DNA from: Streptosporangiaceae bacterium
Lineage (GTDB): Bacteria; Actinomycetota; Actinomycetes; Streptosporangiales; Streptosporangiaceae
Direction: 5' to 3'
Length of the DNA: 5,386 nucleotides
NCBI GenBank assembly: GCA_030052355.1
Contig: JASIGS010000296.1
Span: forward strand, 1 to 5,386
Made by a program: the position numbers and the translations under genes. The notes beneath the pieces are model-generated. The model did not search any database. It was not told the DNA's origin and worked only from the letters and a program-made list of their open reading frames with translations. Every line of letters starts with the position of its first letter. Position 1 is the first letter of the stretch. Of this stretch, positions 1 through 4,565 are shown in pieces.

Positions 1-1100
1 ACCGGCAGCAGCTCCGACACGATCCCGAAGCCCGGCAAGGCCAGGATGTACACCTCCGGGTGGCCGAAGAACCAGAACAGGTTCTGATACAGGTAGGCGC
101 TGCCGCCGAGCTGGTCGACGAAGAAGGCCGTCTGGACCGTCCGGTCGGTGAGCATCATGTACATCCCGCCGATGAGCACCGGCGCGGCGAGCACGAACAG
201 GAAGCTTGTGGTGAAGACGCCCCACACAAAGATCGGCAGCCGGCTCCACCGCATGCCAGGTGCCCGGTAGCAGATGACCGTGACGATCAGGTTGAAGCCG
301 CTCATGATCATCGAGATGCCCATCAGGCCGAAGGCGAACGCGTACGCGTTCGCGCCTTCGGTGGCCTGGATGGACAGCGGCGCGTAACCGGTCCAGCCGA
401 ACGGGAACCCGCCCATCAGCAGCGACGACAGCAGGATGAGGAACGCCGCCGGCGTCAGCCAGAACGACAGCGCCTCGATCCGCGGGAACGCCACCCGCTT
501 GGCACCGATCATGATCGGCACCAGGTAGTTCCCGAACGGCCCCGTGACGACCGAAGTCATCAGCATCATCATCATCGTGCCGTGCTCGCCGACGATCTCG
601 ATGTAGGTCGCGGAGCTGAACACGTGGTACGTAGGCGACAGCAGTTCGGTGCGGATCGCCATCGCGAGCAAGCCGGCGGTGCAGAAGTAGATGATCATGC
701 CGACTAGGTACTGGATGCCGACGACCTTGTGGTTCAGCGTGTACTGGAAGTAGCGCGCAACCCCAGAGTGCGCCTCGGCCTCTTCCTCCTCGTGCGGGAT
801 CCGCCTGCCGATCATCTGCCGGAAGACGTCATTGAACACGCCGAGGCCAGCCACCCAGCCGACGACGAGGAACGCGTAGCCGAGCACGATCGACAGGTTG
901 TTCTGGTCCGACGTGGGAACCTGCTGCCAGCTGCCACCGATGAAGTCGCCGAGCCAGTGCCCGAACAGGTACCCGACGACGCCGCCGACCAGCCCGGTCA
1001 GCGCATTCGGGTGCTGCCACCATGGCCGGTAACGCCGCGGCCCCGCTGGCGGCGGACCGCCAGGCTGCTGCGCCCTCGTCCGTTCTGTCTCGATCGACAT
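1..1100 (-). CDS. ctaD: Cytochrome c oxidase subunit I (aa3 type), N-terminal 366 residues; cut by left window edge
   Basis: Catalytic subunit of a heme-copper oxidase, reducing O2 to water in the cytoplasmic membrane. Translating from the ATG at 1100 gives 366 intact codons with no stop or frameshift up to base 1. Helix I begins near residue 124 ([11 protein letters not shown]). Helix II carries His173, the expected low-spin heme ligand. Helix VI carries FFGHPEVYI (residues 344-352), giving the CuB ligand His347, channel Glu349 and cross-link Tyr351. The GHPEV form places it in the A1 group of A-family oxidases. The remaining CuB and heme ligands lie off the left edge. Oddities: about 120 residues precede helix I, including two hydrophobic stretches (about 35-54 and 69-90), and the usual D-channel entrance motif is changed to [13 protein letters not shown] (residues 198-210). 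The gene lies 53 bases after ctaC. I am sure of the family; membership of a particular subclade is unproven. Confidence 0.96.
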   Translation of the reverse strand, partial: MSIETERTRAQQPGGPPPAGPRRYRPWWQHPNALTGLVGGVVGYLFGHWLGDFIGGSWQQVPTSDQNNLSIVLGYAFLVVGWVAGLGVFNDVFRQMIGRRIPHEEEEAEAHSGVARYFQYTLNHKVVGIQYLVGMIIYFCTAGLLAMAIRTELLSPTYHVFSSATYIEIVGEHGTMMMMLMTSVVTGPFGNYLVPIMIGAKRVAFPRIEALSFWLTPAAFLILLSSLLMGGFPFGWTGYAPLSIQATEGANAYAFAFGLMGISMIMSGFNLIVTVICYRAPGMRWSRLPIFVWGVFTTSFLFVLAAPVLIGGMYMMLTDRTVQTAFFVDQLGGSAYLYQNLFWFFGHPEVYILALPGFGIVSELLP

Positions 1101-1104
1101 CCGC

Positions 1105-1112
1105 TCACCTCT
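1105..1112 (-). promoter_or_regulatory. Ribosome binding site of ctaD
   Basis: The minus strand reads AGAGGTGA, ending four bases before the ATG at 1100. It fixes the start at 1100, and with it the reality of the unusual N-terminal extension of subunit I, because helix I lies about 120 codons further in. The site falls in the 53-base gap between ctaC and ctaD; the gap shows no clear terminator, so the two genes are probably cotranscribed. Confidence 0.75.
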
Positions 1113-1153
1113 TTAAAGGAACGTGCGCGCCTGTGGCGACTCTGACTTGGCGG

Positions 1154-2149
1154 TCACGGTTGCACCGGTACCTGCGGGCCGTAGAAGCCGCCGCCGGCGC
1201 CGGTCAGGCCGAGCTTGACCAGCACCGGGCCGAGAGTCTTGATCACGGTCGGGTCGTAAGTTGTCGCGTAGGGCGGGAGCAACTTGGTGATACTGGCCAG
1301 CTGGACCTCGGTATGGTGCGCCCAGGCCGTGAAGGCCGCCGGGGTCACCACCCGCCCGTAGTTGAACATCGCGCCGTGCCACAGCCCGCATAGCTCGGCA
1401 CACCGGACCACGAACGTCCCGAGCTGCAGTGGCTTGGCATAGGCGACGTTGTTTACCCCAGGGTTGGCGTCCGCCTTCACGCCGAGCTGGTAGCCCCAGA
1501 AGCTGTGAATGACGTCCAGCGACGTGACGTTGAACTGGACCTCTGCTCCCTTGGGCAGGACGAGCTGAGTGGTCTCGAACCCGCCGAACTGGGGATAGCG
1601 GTACGTCCACACCCACTGCTGGCCGATCACCTGAACGACCAGGTTCACATGGCTCGGCTTCCAGATCGGGCTCGCACCCTCTCCGCCGCCCGCGCCGGCG
1701 GGCACGATCAGCTGGTAGGTGCCGAAGCCGAACAGTGCCAGGACGAGCACCGAGGTGCCCACGATCCAGGCCACCGAGACGCGCGTGTGGCCGCGCAGCG
1801 GCACAGCGTCAGTCTCGTCACCAGGCCGGTGCCGCCAGACCACGATGGCGTAGAGGAAGTAGATCCAGATGAACAGCATGACCGGAGCGGCGCACAAGGC
1901 GAGCACAGCGATGACGAACTGCTGGCCCGCGGCCTGGTCGGTCATGCGTCCCGGCGGCAGGTGCGGGTACCAGACGAACCAGATGATCAGGTCCGCGGCC
2001 AGTGACAGGATGACCCACGGGATGAATAGCCGGAGACCGTGGTTCGGTTCGGGACGGCCGCCGCCCTGGGCTACTGGCTCTCGGCCTCCGCCGGGCCCAC
2101 CTGGCTCTCGTCGCTCGCGCGGGGCTGCGGGCTGCTCTGCCGTGGCCAT
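1154..2149 (-). CDS. ctaC: Cytochrome c oxidase subunit II with complete CuA site
   Basis: This protein accepts electrons from a cytochrome c or other donor at its external CuA centre and passes them to heme a in subunit I. It has 331 residues. A Pro/Gly/Arg-rich N-terminus (1-37) is followed by three hydrophobic helices (about 40-61, 77-105 and 126-149) and a cupredoxin domain (about 165-270). All CuA ligands are present with family spacing: His215, Cys250, Glu252, Cys254, His258 and Met261 (RCAELCGLWHGAM). The aromatic stretch GQQWVWTYRYP (176-186) matches the electron-entry region of the family. No CxxCH heme c motif follows, so it is not a caa3-type fusion. Intact CuA argues against a quinol oxidase. 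The ATG directly abuts the stop codon of the upstream cupredoxin gene, which suggests translational coupling. Three helices rather than two is a variant; the first may be an uncleaved signal anchor. The last 60 residues have no clear assignment. Confidence 0.96.
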   Translation of the reverse strand: MATAEQPAAPRERREPGGPGGGREPVAQGGGRPEPNHGLRLFIPWVILSLAADLIIWFVWYPHLPPGRMTDQAAGQQFVIAVLALCAAPVMLFIWIYFLYAIVVWRHRPGDETDAVPLRGHTRVSVAWIVGTSVLVLALFGFGTYQLIVPAGAGGGEGASPIWKPSHVNLVVQVIGQQWVWTYRYPQFGGFETTQLVLPKGAEVQFNVTSLDVIHSFWGYQLGVKADANPGVNNVAYAKPLQLGTFVVRCAELCGLWHGAMFNYGRVVTPAAFTAWAHHTEVQLASITKLLPPYATTYDPTVIKTLGPVLVKLGLTGAGGGFYGPQVPVQP

Positions 2150-2851
2150 CTAGCCGACCACCTCCATGTTGCCGGTCATGTAGCCGATCGTCTGCATGGG
2201 TCCGCCGTTACCGTCGAGGAAACCGAGCCCGCACGGGATCTTGCACTGCCAGAAGTAGTTGCTCGCTGTGCGCGGGGACATGAAACTGAACTGCACGACC
2301 TTGTGCGGGTCGCCAGGTGTGCACGGCGAGGTAGGGCACAGCGCGCTGTTCTCGGCAAAGGTCGTCGGCGAGGCCACCGGGATATTCAGGCCGAGGTTCG
2401 GTATCGCGAACGTGTGCGCAACCGTGCACTCGCTCCACGAGTTGAGCTGAGTCACCGTCTTGCCGTTGACCTTCATCTTGTTGCCGATGGTTCCGGTGAC
2501 CTTGCCCCACACCTGGTTGCGCAACGGGGTGCAGCCGTCGTAGCCGTAGATGGTCACGTTGATCCGGCTGCCCGCCGGGACCTGGAAGTTCGTCGTGTGC
2601 ACCCACTTGTGCGTCTTCGGGTCCTGGATGAAATAGGTCACCCAGTCCGGATCGGTCGTTATCGTTGTCTGCGGCGCCTCCTGCATGACCACGTTGACCG
2701 GAGCGCCGGTGTCGGGCGTCACGCCGGAGCCGAAGGCGATGGAAGGCGGGCCATTGCTGGCGAGGAAGTAGTAGACGACGACGAAAGCGACCACCGCGGC
2801 TACGGCAAGGAACGCCACTATCAGTGTCGCCACCCGGAGAGGCAGAGACAC
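2150..2851 (-). CDS. Membrane-anchored cupredoxin-like protein with an incomplete CuA-like site
   Basis: The protein has 233 residues, starting at a GTG with a good ribosome binding site. A single hydrophobic helix (about 8-30) is followed by a long external domain, so it is probably a lipid-facing anchor with the domain outside the membrane. The C-terminal part resembles the subunit II cupredoxin fold. CTVAHTFAIPNLGL (142-155) matches the region of the first CuA His (His146). QCKIPCGLGF (202-211) matches the C-x3-C-G loop (Cys203, Cys207), followed by Met219 and Met225. The position of the second CuA His is Phe211, and the bridging Glu position is Ile205. Four more cysteines (107, 142, 172, 177) could form disulfides. 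Its place just before ctaC, with abutting stop and start, suggests an accessory subunit, an electron carrier or a copper donor for the oxidase. I do not recognise a named family; it could also be a structural subunit that binds no metal. Confidence 0.85.
   Translation of the reverse strand: MSLPLRVATLIVAFLAVAAVVAFVVVYYFLASNGPPSIAFGSGVTPDTGAPVNVVMQEAPQTTITTDPDWVTYFIQDPKTHKWVHTTNFQVPAGSRINVTIYGYDGCTPLRNQVWGKVTGTIGNKMKVNGKTVTQLNSWSECTVAHTFAIPNLGLNIPVASPTTFAENSALCPTSPCTPGDPHKVVQFSFMSPRTASNYFWQCKIPCGLGFLDGNGGPMQTIGYMTGNMEVVG
2161..2165 (-). promoter_or_regulatory. Ribosome binding site of ctaC, embedded in the end of the cupredoxin gene
   Basis: The minus strand reads GGAGG here, 11 bases before the ATG at 2149. 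It lies inside the last codons of the cupredoxin gene (encoding Met-Glu-Val-Val-Gly). The stop TAG (2152-2150) touches the ATG with no gap. Ribosomes ending the first gene are thus placed to start the second, favouring comparable amounts of both proteins. Confidence 0.65.
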
Positions 2852-3214
2852 CGGGCACCACCTCGATTCCCCCGACGACGCGAGGCACTGCCGCGCTCAC
2901 ACCCTTGGTGCCCGTGCGGTTACATCCCGCGACGTACCGGACGCGTGATGATCCGCGCTGGGCGTGATGCGACTCTGCGTGCCCCGCGAGAAAGTCTGTT
3001 GTCCCCCGTGACCGGCTCAGTTTCCGCGGCAGGCTGCCTGTCAAGCCCCCCTGCACCAGCCTGCTCGCTGCCGGTCGGCTCTATTGATGCCCACGTTACA
3101 ACGGGCTGAACCGCCGGCCTGCGGGACCCCGCATCGGGCCTGATAGTACCTAGTTAAGCGTAAATATCTAGATACAAGCGGACGGGAGGCCGGGCCGAGC
3201 CCGGCGCTGCTGCC
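2852..3214. other. Gene-free region between ctaB and the cupredoxin-ctaC-ctaD operon
   Basis: I see no convincing gene here on either strand. One long plus-strand reading frame enters from the ctaC region, but it is antisense to ctaC and the cupredoxin gene and has no family resemblance. On the minus strand the region should hold the end of the ctaB transcript and the promoter and leader of the next operon. Visible elements: terminator-like hairpins at the right end; an AT-rich island at about 3141-3177 with the palindrome TATCTAGATA (3165-3174) and a TACTAT hexamer (3148-3143 on the minus strand); a small hairpin TGCGGG-AC-CCCGCA at 3120-3133; an imperfect inverted repeat around ACGTTACAACG (3089-3106); TTGACA at 3044-3039 on the minus strand beside the inverted repeat GGCAG-G-CTGCC (3028-3038); and two copies of GCGTGATG (2943-2950 and 2962-2969). 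No single complete promoter stands out. Confidence 0.6.
2859..2864 (-). promoter_or_regulatory. Ribosome binding site of the cupredoxin-like gene
   Basis: The minus strand reads GAGGTG, seven bases before the GTG at 2851. It supports this GTG over the in-frame GTG six codons later, which would remove the basic residue ahead of the membrane helix. Confidence 0.6.
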
Positions 3215-3241
3215 CTACCAGGCGTGCCAGGGCAGCAGCGC
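3189..3241 (-). terminator. Tandem hairpins at the end of ctaB, probable terminator
   Basis: Two perfect stems lie together. The first pairs 3204-3216 with 3229-3241 (13 base pairs, 12-base loop) and includes part of the ctaB stop codon. The second pairs 3189-3195 with 3199-3205 (GCCGGGC/GCCCGGC, 7 base pairs, 3-base loop). They share bases 3204-3205, so the full forms compete slightly. No run of T follows, as is common for terminators in GC-rich actinobacteria. They could instead protect the 3' end of the mRNA. Confidence 0.55.
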
Positions 3242-4252
3242 GGCGACCGCGACCGCCGCGAACAGCAAGGTGAGGTACGCGATCGACAGGTGGAACAGCC
3301 GCATCGGCGCGAGGGCGCCGCCGCCAGCCACCGCCGCGCGCAGCCGGTGCGCTTCCGCCAGGAACCACCCGCCGAGCACCGCCGCGCAGCCCGCGTAGAT
3401 CGGGCCAGCGTACGGCGCCAGCGCCAGCGTCGCGCCCACCATCAGCCACGAGTACATGACGATCTTCCTGGCCACTACGACGGCCGGAGCCACCACCGGC
3501 AGCATCGGCACGCCGGCCGCCGCGTAGTCGTCCTTGAACTTCATGGCCAGAGCCCAGAAATGCGGTGGTGTCCACAGGAAGATGACGGCGAACAGGACAA
3601 TCGCCGGCCAGGCCACGGTGCCGCGCACCGCCGCCCAGCCCACCAGCACGGGAAAGCAGCCCGCCGCACCGCCGATGACTATGTTCGACGGGGTCCGCCG
3701 CTTCAATCCCACCGTATAAACAGCGACATAGAAGACGATCGCCGCATCTGCCAGCACGGCAGCCAGCCAGTTGGCGAGCAACCCCAGGAGCAGGGTCGCC
3801 GCCACGCCCAGCGCCGCCCCGAACACGAGCGCCTCGCCCGGACGCACCGCGGTCCCGATCCTCGCAGACTCCCGGTCGCCGCCGTGGCCAGCCCGCCGCG
3901 ACGACCGGGCCGCCTCGCCCGCCACCGGAGCCACCAGCGGACGCCGCTTCGTCCGCGCCATGACAGCATCGATGTCCCGGTCCAGGTAGCAATTGAGCGT
4001 GTTCGCGCACCCTGCTGCCAGTGAACCGCCGACCAGCGTCACCACCAGTACGCGGATGCCCGGCACGCCCCGCTCGGCGAGGAACATCGTGGGGACGGTG
4101 GTGACGAGCAGCAACTCCACGATTCGCGGCTTGGTGAGCAAGAACAACGCTCGGGCCACGACGCTGAGCCTGCGACGCGCAGGCTCGAGCCCGGTCGTCG
4201 CACCGGCCGGCACCTCACCGGCCAGGCGTCCGACACCGGTCAGTTGAGTCAC
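3215..4252 (-). CDS. ctaB: Protoheme IX farnesyltransferase (heme O synthase)
   Basis: A polytopic membrane enzyme of the UbiA/COX10 superfamily that adds a farnesyl group to heme B to give heme O, the precursor of the heme A used by aa3 oxidases. It has 345 residues. Diagnostic motifs are [11 protein letters not shown] (39-49), the Asp-rich motif NCYLDRDID (87-95, N-x3-D-x3-D) with TKRRPLV after it, [15 protein letters not shown] (184-198), [11 protein letters not shown] (226-236) and the second motif [13 protein letters not shown] (241-253). About eight to nine hydrophobic helices follow the usual layout. It is longer than the roughly 300 residues common in the family because of a hydrophilic N-terminal stretch (1-35) and an insertion of about 25 residues at 108-135. 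The GTG start overlaps the stop of the upstream 94-residue gene in GTGA. Essential active-site residues look intact, so it is probably functional. Confidence 0.97.
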   Translation of the reverse strand: MTQLTGVGRLAGEVPAGATTGLEPARRRLSVVARALFLLTKPRIVELLLVTTVPTMFLAERGVPGIRVLVVTLVGGSLAAGCANTLNCYLDRDIDAVMARTKRRPLVAPVAGEAARSSRRAGHGGDRESARIGTAVRPGEALVFGAALGVAATLLLGLLANWLAAVLADAAIVFYVAVYTVGLKRRTPSNIVIGGAAGCFPVLVGWAAVRGTVAWPAIVLFAVIFLWTPPHFWALAMKFKDDYAAAGVPMLPVVAPAVVVARKIVMYSWLMVGATLALAPYAGPIYAGCAAVLGGWFLAEAHRLRAAVAGGGALAPMRLFHLSIAYLTLLFAAVAVAALLPWHAW

Positions 4253-4533
4253 TCGCCAGCCTCCGCGCCCGGCGTCGCGGCAGCGTCCTTTCCGTTTGTG
4301 CCCGGTGATCCGTTCCCGGCAGCGGGACTCGCCACACTAGCCGCGGTCGTGCCGGCCGAAAGCCTGAACCGGCGCGGCGGAACCCGGTTGTGCGGCAACT
4401 GGAACAAGACCAGGTACAGGATCGAGCCAATCACGATGAACAGAATCATCGGGAACGCGAAGGTCAAGTTATAACCGTGCGGCGTGTTGTCCGGCGTTAC
4501 GCCGCCCGCAAGGAAGTGAACGTACAGGGGCAC
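4249..4533 (-). CDS. Small single-helix membrane protein of unknown function, coupled to ctaB
   Basis: The protein has 94 residues from a GTG with a GGAGG site five bases upstream. I do not recognise a family. Residues 1-24 are short and polar, with [15 protein letters not shown] near the start. One hydrophobic helix spans about 25-46 ([20 protein letters not shown]). A basic patch follows (RVPPRRFR, 50-57), then a low-complexity tail rich in Ala, Gly, Thr and Ser ending in acidic residues. The basic patch after the helix predicts the N-terminus outside and the tail in the cytoplasm. It lies 32 bases after the ctaG-like gene and overlaps ctaB by 4 bases, so a role in oxidase assembly or as a small subunit is plausible. 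It does not look like the multi-helix actinobacterial subunit IV (CtaF). Coding status is supported by position, ribosome binding site and the helix. Confidence 0.85.
   Translation of the reverse strand: MPLYVHFLAGGVTPDNTPHGYNLTFAFPMILFIVIGSILYLVLFQLPHNRVPPRRFRLSAGTTAASVASPAAGNGSPGTNGKDAAATPGAEAGE
4260..4264 (-). promoter_or_regulatory. Ribosome binding site of ctaB
   Basis: The minus strand reads GGAGG, seven bases before the GTG at 4252, inside the last codons of the upstream gene. Together with the GTGA overlap (4252-4249) it supports this start and suggests coupled translation. Confidence 0.7.
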
Positions 4534-4538
4534 GACTG

Positions 4539-4543
4539 CCTCC
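4539..4543 (-). promoter_or_regulatory. Ribosome binding site of the 94-residue membrane protein gene
   Basis: The minus strand reads GGAGG, five bases before the GTG at 4533, within the 32-base gap after the ctaG-like gene. It is the main evidence that this short gene is translated from that GTG. Confidence 0.65.
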
Positions 4544-4565
4544 AGTCACCAAGTTCCTGAACTCG

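Noticed and set aside
562..579. CAT trinucleotide run (Met-rich stretch in subunit I)
   Set aside because: The run encodes part of helix II (MMMML) where hydrophobic residues are expected; it is too short to be treated as a functional repeat.
60..707. Long plus-strand reading frame rich in Arg, His, Asp and Glu
   Set aside because: It is exactly antisense to conserved subunit I motifs in ctaD, has low-complexity charged composition typical of GC-rich antisense frames, and resembles no family.
1111..1118. Palindrome CTTTAAAG between ctaC and ctaD
   Set aside because: It is only 8 bases, sits beside the ctaD ribosome binding site, and chance is a sufficient explanation.
2039..3109. 356-codon plus-strand reading frame reaching into the intergenic region
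   Set aside because: Most of it is antisense to the cupredoxin gene and the start of ctaC, its composition is Arg/His/Val-rich without domains, and no ribosome binding site or neighbour supports it.
3168..4010. 280-codon minus-strand frame overlapping ctaB
   Set aside because: It is an out-of-frame shadow of ctaB, Gly/Arg-rich, while the ctaB frame holds every diagnostic motif.
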